From the NCBI GenBank assembly GCA_949289565.1, contig CASEOO010000028.1, forward strand, positions 92,995 to 156,994: a stretch of DNA of 64,000 nt, in the 5' to 3' direction. Positions 26,158 through 34,412 of this stretch are shown here, piece by piece. The position numbers and the translations under genes were made by a program. Numbering within the stretch: position 1 is the first letter of the stretch; each line of letters starts with the position of its first letter. The notes below the pieces were generated by a model. It searched no databases, was not told the origin of the DNA, and saw nothing but the letters and a program-made list of their open reading frames with translations. This stretch comes from an uncultured Bacteroidales bacterium. GTDB lineage: Bacteria > Bacteroidota > Bacteroidia > Bacteroidales > UBA932.

Positions 26158-28728
26158 ATGATACGGACATTGAGATATTTGCCAGCGGCGGCCGCCGTCA
26201 TTCTGGTCATTGCCGCAGTTTCCTGCGGCCAGGAAGAATTGTCTCCTGAAACCATTGGCCCGGCAGAGGCCGAGAAAGTGGAGACTCCGGAAGAATGGCA
26301 CGACAAAACCCGCGTTCTGCCATATCCTAAGATGTCCAATGAACTGTATATCAATCCATCTCCTCTTATAGTGCCTGAAAATGCGGACAAGGGGAGATGG
26401 CTGCAGTTCGCACTTTCCAGAGACAGCGGTTTCCCGGAAACTTCCACCATGATGTCTGATACGCTAAGCTGGAACTTCTTCAATCCGCACAAGGCTCTGG
26501 AACCCGGCACCTGGTACTGGAAATACAGGAATATAGCGGCCGATGGTGCAGAAGATGTCTGGAGCGAGGCTATCCCGTTCGAGGTCAGCGCTTCCGTCCC
26601 TCAGTTCGTGACTCCGGATTTTGAAGCATTCTTTAAGAATCTTCCGCATGAGCATCCGAGGCTGTATTGCTGGCTAAGGCCATATATCGGCGAAGCCAGG
26701 GCAAATCTGGAAGACCATGAAGAATACAGGATATTCATGAACAGGGTGAATATGGCCATGTCAGCGGACTATCCTGCCATCCTGTCTTCATTCAGCGAGT
26801 CAGGAATGCAGCAGATAGACTCTTATGTGGACTATCTGTATCAGGCTGCACTCATGACTGAAGATGAAGATTATTATGACAAGCTGCATGAAATCCTGGG
26901 GCTTCTGCTTGCCAGAGGATTTTCTGATACAGAGCTCTTCAGTTCGAATTTCTGTGCCACCTACATTGCGCACGCGCATCTGTCCATATACGATATCCTG
27001 TACGGAAGGCTGGCGGATGCTGAAAAGACGGCGATAGAGAACCTGTTGATGAGATATGCCGGCACATACTTCACTTCGGCGTGCGGATACCAGGAAAATG
27101 CGATGTTCGACAACCATTTCTGGCAGAAGAATATGAGAGTCCAGTTCCAGACTGTTCTATGTCTGTGGGATAAACCGGGCTGCAGTGACGCGGCCATGCA
27201 TATGCTGGAGTATTATTATGAACTCTGGACGGCACGTGCTCCTGCAGGAGGCTTCAACAGAGATGGAGCGTGGGTGAACGGCACCGGATATTTCGAAGCC
27301 AATGTCAGGACTCTGGCATATATGCCGATGATTCTTTCATACATCTCCAGATATGATTATCTGCAACATCCATGGTACAGGAATTCAGGCGAATCCCTTG
27401 CATATTCGTGGGCCCCTCATTCTGCCAGTTCCGGTTTCGGGGACAACAGCGAGGAATATGATACACCGCAGCGCCAGCGTGCCGCCTTTGCTGATTTTCT
27501 TGCACGCGAACTTGGAGATGAAATGGCTGGATGGTATGCGTCACAATGCCGGGATGAACTGCTGAAGGACACAGAGCTGCGTCTTTACAGGCTCTGCCGT
27601 TCCGGAGCTTATTCTGATGATTTCCCCTCTTCGGCTGACAAGATGAAATGGTTCAAGGATATAGGCGAGGTCGTCATGCATTCTGACCTTCAACATACTG
27701 AAAACGACCTGGCGCTAAGCTTCCGTTCCAGTACATTCGGCTCCGGCAGCCATACCCTGGCAGACCAGAACAGCTTCAACCTGCTGTACAAGGGCGAAAG
27801 GATATATTATCATTCAGGATATTATACTTCTTTCAGCGATGCGCATAACCTGCTTTCCTATCGCCATACCAGGGCGCACAACACTATTTTGGTTGACGGC
27901 ATCGGACAGCCGTTTTCGACTGAAGGCTACGGCATGGTCCTCAGAGCGGACGGAGGAGAGAATATAGCGTATTGCATCGGAGATGCATCCCGGGCATATT
28001 GCGGAATCAGCGATGACCCTATGTGGGAGAAAAACTTCTTGGCGGCTGGTGTAGAACAGAGTGCGGAGAATGGTTTCGGCGAGACTCCATTGACGGGATA
28101 CCGTCGGCAGATGCTCATGCTCTATCCGGATATTGTCCTGATTTATGATGAGCTGGAGGCTTCGGAGGCTGTGAGATGGGAGTGGCTTCTGCACAGCCCG
28201 GTGAAATTCTCTGTGGATGAGGCTTCGGCGAGGTTCGTGTCGGAATTTCCTGAAAGCGGGAGTGCGGCTGTGACTGATTTCTTCTCCGTTGCAGACTTCA
28301 CATTCACTCAGACAGACCAGTTCTTTTCACCGCCTGTTCCCGAGGATCCGGAACGTTATCCTGCCCAGTGGCATCTGACGGCCAGTGCGTCCGGACTTCA
28401 GTCAGTGAGGATTCTGGCTGTGGTCAGAGTGGGGGATTCGCAGGATGACATCCCTCCAGTGGAGCGTTCCGGCGATATGCTGGCCTGCGGAAACTGGCAG
28501 ATAAAAGCATCTCTCGACCCGTCCTCTCCGGAGTTTTTAGAGGTGCACAATACGCGCAATGCCGCTGTCTACAGCTATGGTTCTGATAATCTTGTGCTCG
28601 ACGGCATTGATTTCTATCGCGGATACAGAAATTCTTCCATTCTCTATGATGAACGTGAAGACGGAGAGTTCCGGGCTGTAGAGCTTGTCGACAGCTCTCC
28701 TGTTTCCACTAAGTCTGCGGCCAGATAG
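26158..28728 (+). CDS. Heparinase II/III-type polysaccharide lyase with DUF4962 domain (copy 3, lipoprotein)
   Basis: Third lyase paralogue, 856 residues, but with a lipobox (VSCG) followed by QEELSPE, so it is probably tethered to the outer-membrane surface, unlike copies 1 and 2. DUF4962 N-terminal region, alpha/alpha toroid and beta-sandwich are all present. Blocks: MFDNHFWQ, GFNRDGAWVNGTGYF (Val373 replaces the His seen in the other two copies; Asn374 kept), FGSGSHTLADQN (His532, Asp536) and RHTRAHNTILVDG. It sits among fimbrial-like genes of the PUL. A surface position fits the first cut of the polymer before SusC import. The His-to-Val change may signal a different mechanism or substrate. 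Confidence 0.85.
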   Translation: MIRTLRYLPAAAAVILVIAAVSCGQEELSPETIGPAEAEKVETPEEWHDKTRVLPYPKMSNELYINPSPLIVPENADKGRWLQFALSRDSGFPETSTMMSDTLSWNFFNPHKALEPGTWYWKYRNIAADGAEDVWSEAIPFEVSASVPQFVTPDFEAFFKNLPHEHPRLYCWLRPYIGEARANLEDHEEYRIFMNRVNMAMSADYPAILSSFSESGMQQIDSYVDYLYQAALMTEDEDYYDKLHEILGLLLARGFSDTELFSSNFCATYIAHAHLSIYDILYGRLADAEKTAIENLLMRYAGTYFTSACGYQENAMFDNHFWQKNMRVQFQTVLCLWDKPGCSDAAMHMLEYYYELWTARAPAGGFNRDGAWVNGTGYFEANVRTLAYMPMILSYISRYDYLQHPWYRNSGESLAYSWAPHSASSGFGDNSEEYDTPQRQRAAFADFLARELGDEMAGWYASQCRDELLKDTELRLYRLCRSGAYSDDFPSSADKMKWFKDIGEVVMHSDLQHTENDLALSFRSSTFGSGSHTLADQNSFNLLYKGERIYYHSGYYTSFSDAHNLLSYRHTRAHNTILVDGIGQPFSTEGYGMVLRADGGENIAYCIGDASRAYCGISDDPMWEKNFLAAGVEQSAENGFGETPLTGYRRQMLMLYPDIVLIYDELEASEAVRWEWLLHSPVKFSVDEASARFVSEFPESGSAAVTDFFSVADFTFTQTDQFFSPPVPEDPERYPAQWHLTASASGLQSVRILAVVRVGDSQDDIPPVERSGDMLACGNWQIKASLDPSSPEFLEVHNTRNAAVYSYGSDNLVLDGIDFYRGYRNSSILYDEREDGEFRAVELVDSSPVSTKSAAR

Positions 28729-28797
28729 CGGCCGGTGTGAAAGATGGCGGAGAATGGCATGTACAATGAAAGTAAAACTATTAATAATGTTGAAATT

Positions 28798-28959
28798 ATG
28801 AAAAATGCTAAATTGAAAGGAGATGAGTATGCATCCCCTCTGATGCAAGAACTTGAAATCAGTGTAGAATCCGGCTTTGCCGGCAGCGGCGATGAGGATT
28901 TCAATGATGGAGGCATATCTGCTGAACGTACTGTAAAAAATAATTATCTCGGGCTTTAA
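28798..28959 (+). CDS. Small acidic peptide of 53 residues
   Basis: Short open frame in the 244-bp gap between lyase copy 3 and the beta-helix lipoprotein, 13 nt before the latter. It has no signal peptide. The pattern Y-A-S-P-L-MQELEISVESGFAGSG followed by DEDFNDGG resembles small Bacteroidales proteins of about 50 residues, found beside fimbrillin-like and surface-protein genes, that share a (S/T)P..(E/Q).LE(I/L)..ESG core. The function of these is unknown to me. The ATG at 28798 is preferred over 28744 because the shared pattern starts there; the upstream extension MAENGMYNESK looks unrelated. The reading frame and context support a real gene. Confidence 0.6.
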   Translation: MKNAKLKGDEYASPLMQELEISVESGFAGSGDEDFNDGGISAERTVKNNYLGL

Positions 28960-28972
28960 TCTTCATGGTGAT

Positions 28973-31444
28973 ATGAAAAGATTTGGATATTTTGCAGTTA
29001 TTGCCGCGTGTGCGGCGGCATCTGTTTCCTGCCAGGAAGAGCTGAAGACAGGGAGTGTGGGGTGTGCCGTTCCGATGATCACGAAGACTATGCTGGCGGA
29101 GGGAAGCCTCTGGACAGGTGACGCTGATACCAAAAGTACTTACGATCCTGAGGTCGGTATCACCATGACCGGGAATGAGCCTATGGATATATTTTACGGG
29201 AATCCTGCCAACGCAGAGAATGCCTCAAATACGAATCCATATATGAAACGCGTGGAAACATCTGCCACGTCCAACGGCAGTTTTTCCTATAGTTTCGGAC
29301 ATAATCAGATTGATGGCGCCGATGTCTACGATTATGTGGTCATCACTCCATATCTTTCGAATGCCGTCGCGGCTTTGAACGGGGCCGGCACAGCATTGCG
29401 CTTTGAGCTGTCCCCTGTGCAGATGCCTGGACAGAATTCATATGACTGCAACTATGACATCCTTTATGGGAAGGGGCAGAGTGCAGTCGCAATCGATACG
29501 GAATTGGAAGTGACAGCATTCAAGCGTATCACGGCGCCGGTGAGGTTCGAACTTTATGACCAGGGCGGCGCTCTCGGACAGGGAGAAAAAATCTATGCTG
29601 TCACGGCAACTTTCGGCAGCTCCGTATCTGATGCGGAAATAGCCGGGCGTCTGTTCCTGAATATGGCATATGATTATGAAGATTGCAAGGTAAATGATGC
29701 AGAGCCTGCCGGCAATGCAGCTACAGCGATTTACAAGGATGGTTTGGCGAAACTCGGAGATTCATATCCGGTCTGGTTCATGCTGAATCCTGCATCGCTC
29801 GAAGCCGGGGCGCCGCTGACTGTTGCAGTCACCACTGACAGAAGGACATTTGTCAAGTCTATCAATATTCCTGATGCCCTGACATTGTATACAGATTATT
29901 TCAATGTCATTCAGATGAATCTTTCAGATGCCGCCGCCGATGCTGTTCCGTCGTTGTATTTCGATTTTACTTCGGGTACTTCGGACATCATATCTTCTGG
30001 ATCAGCCAGTGCCAGTGACGGAAACTCCTATTCATGGACATTCTCCGGATGCAGTGCATATACAGATGCTTCAGGGGCGTTGCCGACAGCGCTTCGCATG
30101 AATGCGTCCAGCAGTGCATCCATTATTCTGCCTGAGGTTGACGGCTGCAAAATTACTGGCATCAGATTGTATGCAAATCCTTCGAATATAGACTCAGGCA
30201 CTTTCATCGCATTGAACGATGGAGAACCGAAGAATTTCGGCAGTTATGATGCCGCCGGCGTGGCCGCTACAGGCGGAGTGCTTGAAATATCCGTACCTGA
30301 AGAAGAGCAGGGGAGTGCTTTGACATTGAAAGTTTCGGGAAGCAACGCTCTCATCAGCGGCATCGCATTGGACCTTGCGGAAGATTCCTCTTCTGAACAG
30401 CCGGAAATTGATGAAAATGACTGGTATTCACAATATGTCAACGGGAGCGCGATTACAATCGATGGCAAGGAGTATAGTCAAGATACACATGGCGAAGCCG
30501 TATTGGTCAAAATTGAAGATTTGACGATTTCAGACCTGAATCAGGCAGGGATAATCTTTATCGACAATTCAGGGACGGCAGAACCTAAGTTTCTTACTGC
30601 AAACAGATTCACTGCTATTGACGGTCATCCTGAAGGAAATGTCATCATAGGCCGTTACAGGGATTCCCAGCCTGAATTGAAGTTCGTGAATGGCGAGGGA
30701 GTTTCACAGCAGCTCAGTCTTGAGCGTAGCGTTGTATTGAAAAATATCGGTATCTCTGCAGATGCTGCGTCTGTTTTCCAGAACGGAAGGGCGGAGTCTG
30801 CTGTCGGACTGACGCTTGAAGACTGTACTCTTTCTCTCAATTCAACTGTTGCGACTGCTGTCGTATTAGATAACAATGCAAGTTATTCATATGCTGACGT
30901 CGCAGTCAATAATTGTGTAATTGAAATCAATTCTGAAAATACTGAATTGCCTTCCGTATTCAAATCTTCAGGCTTCGGCCCTTTGGATTTTGCCATGACT
31001 AATTCCGTGGTCTATGCAGAAGCATCCATGAGGGCATATGTTGTCAATGTCTCCGCAGACTATTCCGATCTGAATGTTTCGATAGCCGACAATACATTCA
31101 ATAATATATACACATCGAACGGCTTGATATACGGAAATTCATTCAATTCTCTCAGCGTAAAGAACAATTTAGTGTATGATGCCCAGTCGAACAGACCTTT
31201 TGTGTATTGCACGAAATCTTGCCAGACATCTGATATATCAGGAAATTGCCTTTATGCAAACTGGACAGCGGATCATGCTGAGTCGGTGATTGAAACTCCG
31301 GAAGACAGCAATTTCAATTATACCGAATATCCTTTCACTTCTGAAGTGAATGCTTCCGCAGGCTATTTCCCTGTAGACCAGTCTATAATCACAAACGGAG
31401 CCGGAGCTGATTACAGCACCAAATACTGGATATCGCGGAACTGA
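28973..31444 (+). CDS. Fimbrillin-like / parallel beta-helix lipoprotein
   Basis: Large surface lipoprotein of 823 residues; lipobox VSC followed by QEELKTG. Residues about 35-320 look like a fimbrillin (Mfa-like) module, with TKSTYDPEVGITMTGNEPMDIFYG, short strands and a YTDYFNVIQMNL end. About 325-470 is a discrete beta domain. About 480-823 has repeated short strands (VVLKNIGI, LTLEDCTLSL, VAVNNCVIEI, FAMTNSVVYA, LSVKNNLVYDA), typical of a DUF4957/DUF5123-like right-handed beta-helix. Such helices are found among polysaccharide-binding or -cleaving proteins of PULs. It ends the co-directional run and is followed by a strong terminator. Enzymatic activity cannot be judged. Confidence 0.6.
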   Translation: MKRFGYFAVIAACAAASVSCQEELKTGSVGCAVPMITKTMLAEGSLWTGDADTKSTYDPEVGITMTGNEPMDIFYGNPANAENASNTNPYMKRVETSATSNGSFSYSFGHNQIDGADVYDYVVITPYLSNAVAALNGAGTALRFELSPVQMPGQNSYDCNYDILYGKGQSAVAIDTELEVTAFKRITAPVRFELYDQGGALGQGEKIYAVTATFGSSVSDAEIAGRLFLNMAYDYEDCKVNDAEPAGNAATAIYKDGLAKLGDSYPVWFMLNPASLEAGAPLTVAVTTDRRTFVKSINIPDALTLYTDYFNVIQMNLSDAAADAVPSLYFDFTSGTSDIISSGSASASDGNSYSWTFSGCSAYTDASGALPTALRMNASSSASIILPEVDGCKITGIRLYANPSNIDSGTFIALNDGEPKNFGSYDAAGVAATGGVLEISVPEEEQGSALTLKVSGSNALISGIALDLAEDSSSEQPEIDENDWYSQYVNGSAITIDGKEYSQDTHGEAVLVKIEDLTISDLNQAGIIFIDNSGTAEPKFLTANRFTAIDGHPEGNVIIGRYRDSQPELKFVNGEGVSQQLSLERSVVLKNIGISADAASVFQNGRAESAVGLTLEDCTLSLNSTVATAVVLDNNASYSYADVAVNNCVIEINSENTELPSVFKSSGFGPLDFAMTNSVVYAEASMRAYVVNVSADYSDLNVSIADNTFNNIYTSNGLIYGNSFNSLSVKNNLVYDAQSNRPFVYCTKSCQTSDISGNCLYANWTADHAESVIETPEDSNFNYTEYPFTSEVNASAGYFPVDQSIITNGAGADYSTKYWISRN

Positions 31445-31502
31445 TTCCACCGTACATGAGGGTGACCAAAAGGGGACTTTTGCCCCTCCCGCACAAGAAT
31501 AA

Positions 31503-31550
31503 ATTGAACCGTATATTTTCAGGTTTTTCCTCGAAAATATACGGTTCAAT
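31503..31550. terminator. Bidirectional terminator between the PUL and ppdK
   Basis: Perfect 18-bp inverted repeat, ATTGAACCGTATATTTTC (31503-31520) and its complement (31533-31550), with a 12-nt loop, between convergent genes. T-rich and A-rich flanks make it usable from either strand. Confidence 0.8.
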
Positions 31551-31571
31551 AGTTAATGCACCTGTGTCAGG

Positions 31572-34301
31572 CTATTTCTCAGCCGCATCCTTTATCGCAG
31601 CCTGCGCCGCTGCAAGGCGGGCGATAGGCACGCGGAACGGCGAGCATGAAACGTAGTTCAGGCCGATCTTGTAGCAGAATTCCACTGAAGCAGGGTCGCC
31701 GCCGTGCTCTCCGCAGATACCGCATTTCAGGTCCGGACGTGTCTCGCGGCCTGAAGTCACTGCATAGTCGATCAGTTTGCCTACAGCCTTGGTGTCCAGA
31801 GTCTGGAACGGGTCGTTGTCCAGGATCTTGTTTCCGAGATAGTCGCCCATGAATGTTCCGACATCGTCACGTGAGAAGCCGAATGTCATCTGGGTCAGGT
31901 CATTCGTGCCGAATGAGAAGAATTCGGCAGTCTTGGCCATCCTGTCGGCAGTCAGGGCTGCGCGCGGAATTTCGATCATCGTTCCGAACTTGTAGTCGAT
32001 ATGCTGGTTCGTGGCGGCTTCCACTTCCGCTTTTACTTTCACGCAGATGGCTTTCTGGAACTTCAGTTCCCGCTGTGACACCGTCACAGGTATCATGATT
32101 TCCGGCATAGGGTGGAGTCCCTCTTCCTGAAGCTCTGCGGCCGCAGTGAAGATAGCCCTGAACTGGGTCTCGGAAATCATCGGATAGGTCACGTGGAGAC
32201 GCACGCCCCTGTGTCCCATCATCGGGTTCACCTCATGGAGGGATGCACCCCTCTTTTCGATTTCACCCTCGCTGATGCCGAGCTCGTGTGCAAGCTCTTC
32301 TTTCTTGTCTTTCGTCTGAGGCACGAACTCGTGGAGAGGCGGGTCGAGAAGACGGAATGTCACCGGCTTGCCGTCCATCACTTTCATAGTGCCTTTCACC
32401 GAAGCCTTGATGTACGGCTCAAGTTCATCCAGGGCCGCCCTTCTTTCATCATCAGTTTTTGAAAGGATCATCTTGCGGAGTTTGGCAAGAGGAGTCTCTG
32501 CGTTCTTTCCGTAGAACATGTGCTCGATACGGAAGAGGCCGATGCCTTCAGCTCCGAAGCTGAGAGCCCTCTGGGCATCTTCAGGAGTGTCTGCATTTGT
32601 CCTGACACCGAGCTTGCGGTATTTGTCCACTATGCTCATGAACTTGATGAAGCGAGGATTTTCGGAAGCGTCCATCGTGTCGATTTCGCTTGCGTATACA
32701 TAACCCTTAGCTCCGTTCAGGCTGACGATGTCTCCCTCATGGATTTCTGCGCCGCTCTTGAATTTAGCCACTTTTTTCTCCAGGTCGATATGCATGCTCT
32801 CGCATCCTACGATGCAGCATTTGCCCCATCCGCGGGCTACCAAGGCTGCGTGTGACGTCATACCTCCCCTCTGGGTGAGAATACCTGCGGCCGCGCGCAT
32901 TCCTTCCACATCCTCAGGAGATGTTTCTTCGCGGATCAGGATAGTCTTGATGCCCTTGGCATTGGCCTTCATGGCCGCCTCAGAAGTGAATACTGCCTTT
33001 CCTACAGCTCCGCCCGGGCTGGCTGGAAGTCCGTTTGCTATCACATCCGCTTTCTTTTCGGAAGCTGAATCGAGAATAGGGTGAAGTATTTCATCGAGCT
33101 GGGCAGGAGATACTCTCAGCACAGCGGTTTTTTCATCGATCATGCCCTCGTCCAGCATGTCCATGGCCATGTTCAGGGCGGCCAGGCCGGTCCTCTTGCC
33201 GATACGGCACTGGAGCATCCAAAGTTTTCCGTCCTGGATGGTGAATTCGATGTCCTGCATGTCGTGGAAATGGCTTTCAAGATGCACCCTGATGGCATCC
33301 AGTTCCTTGTAGACCTCCGGCATAGCCTTCTCGAGAGACTCGAGTTTCTCGTTGTGCGGATTCTTGGTGGCTTCGTTCAGAGGGTTAGGAGTGCGGATAC
33401 CTGCCACGACATCCTCGCCCTGAGCGTTGATAAGCCATTCTCCATAGAACTTGTTGTCACCGTTGGCCGGGTTTCTGGAGAATGCCACTCCTGTGGCTGA
33501 AGTGTTACCCATGTTTCCGAATACCATGGACTGCACGTTCACGGCTGTACCCCAGTCATCAGGGATTCTCTCGATTTTCCTGTATGCTATGGCGCGTTTC
33601 CCGTTCCATGACTTGAACACGCCTCCGATGCTTCCCCAGAGCTGGTCTTCTGCTGAATCAGGGAATTCCACTCCGAGAACTTCCTTGATCCTTACCTTGA
33701 ATTTGTCACACAGCTCTTTCAGTTCGTCAGCTGTAATGTCAGTGTCGGACTTGTATCCTTTGGACTTTTTCAGTTCCTCCATCATCCTGTCCAGCTGCTG
33801 GCGGATTCCCTGGCCGTCCTCAGGCTCTATGCCCTCCGCCTTTTCCATCACTACATCTGAGTACATCATGATGAGACGGCGGTAAGCGTCATATACGAAA
33901 CGAGGGTTGTTAGTCTTCTTTATCATGCCTGGAATAGTGGCGGAGCAGAGCCCGATGTTCAGGATAGTGTCCATCATGCCAGGCATGGAGCTGCGTGCAC
34001 CTGAACGGCAGCTCACCAGCAGAGGATTATCCTTGTCGCCGAATTTCATGCCCATGATTTTCTCTGTGGCCCTCATGGCTTCCTTGACTTCAGCCTTCAA
34101 AGCCTCCGTATAGCCTCCTCCAAGCTGGTAATACTCTGCGCAGCATTCGGTGGTGATGGTGAAGCCTGCCGGAACTGGAATGTTCAGCCTGCACATCTCG
34201 GCCAGGTTAGCCCCCTTCCCGCCGAGCAAATTACGCATAGTACCGTCTCCTTCAGCTGTCTTGCCTCCGAAACGGTAGACCCTTTTCTTGTTATCTTCCA
34301 T
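31572..34301 (-). CDS. ppdK: Pyruvate, phosphate dikinase
   Basis: Interconverts pyruvate, ATP and phosphate with PEP, AMP and PPi; a central cytosolic enzyme in anaerobic Bacteroidetes. At 909 residues it is full length. The order is an N-terminal ATP-grasp domain (GGKGANLAEM, SCRSGARSSMPGMMDTILN), the mobile phosphohistidine domain with catalytic His484 in GGMTSHAALVARGWG, and the C-terminal PEP-utilising TIM barrel (GIGLFRIEHMF, FFSFGTNDLTQMTFGFSRDD, CGICGEHGGDP). All catalytic motifs are intact. It converges with the PUL across a strong hairpin. The phoH gene lies upstream in the same direction, separated by 111 bp. Confidence 0.97.
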   Translation of the reverse strand: MEDNKKRVYRFGGKTAEGDGTMRNLLGGKGANLAEMCRLNIPVPAGFTITTECCAEYYQLGGGYTEALKAEVKEAMRATEKIMGMKFGDKDNPLLVSCRSGARSSMPGMMDTILNIGLCSATIPGMIKKTNNPRFVYDAYRRLIMMYSDVVMEKAEGIEPEDGQGIRQQLDRMMEELKKSKGYKSDTDITADELKELCDKFKVRIKEVLGVEFPDSAEDQLWGSIGGVFKSWNGKRAIAYRKIERIPDDWGTAVNVQSMVFGNMGNTSATGVAFSRNPANGDNKFYGEWLINAQGEDVVAGIRTPNPLNEATKNPHNEKLESLEKAMPEVYKELDAIRVHLESHFHDMQDIEFTIQDGKLWMLQCRIGKRTGLAALNMAMDMLDEGMIDEKTAVLRVSPAQLDEILHPILDSASEKKADVIANGLPASPGGAVGKAVFTSEAAMKANAKGIKTILIREETSPEDVEGMRAAAGILTQRGGMTSHAALVARGWGKCCIVGCESMHIDLEKKVAKFKSGAEIHEGDIVSLNGAKGYVYASEIDTMDASENPRFIKFMSIVDKYRKLGVRTNADTPEDAQRALSFGAEGIGLFRIEHMFYGKNAETPLAKLRKMILSKTDDERRAALDELEPYIKASVKGTMKVMDGKPVTFRLLDPPLHEFVPQTKDKKEELAHELGISEGEIEKRGASLHEVNPMMGHRGVRLHVTYPMISETQFRAIFTAAAELQEEGLHPMPEIMIPVTVSQRELKFQKAICVKVKAEVEAATNQHIDYKFGTMIEIPRAALTADRMAKTAEFFSFGTNDLTQMTFGFSRDDVGTFMGDYLGNKILDNDPFQTLDTKAVGKLIDYAVTSGRETRPDLKCGICGEHGGDPASVEFCYKIGLNYVSCSPFRVPIARLAAAQAAIKDAAEK

Positions 34302-34412
34302 AAGAAAAAATTAAATATTAGAATATTGTTTATTTGTTGATTTCCCGTAGAAAAACACATATCCGCGCCCCTGTCAGACGCGGTGTGCGAAAATAATATA
34401 AATTTTCCATAT

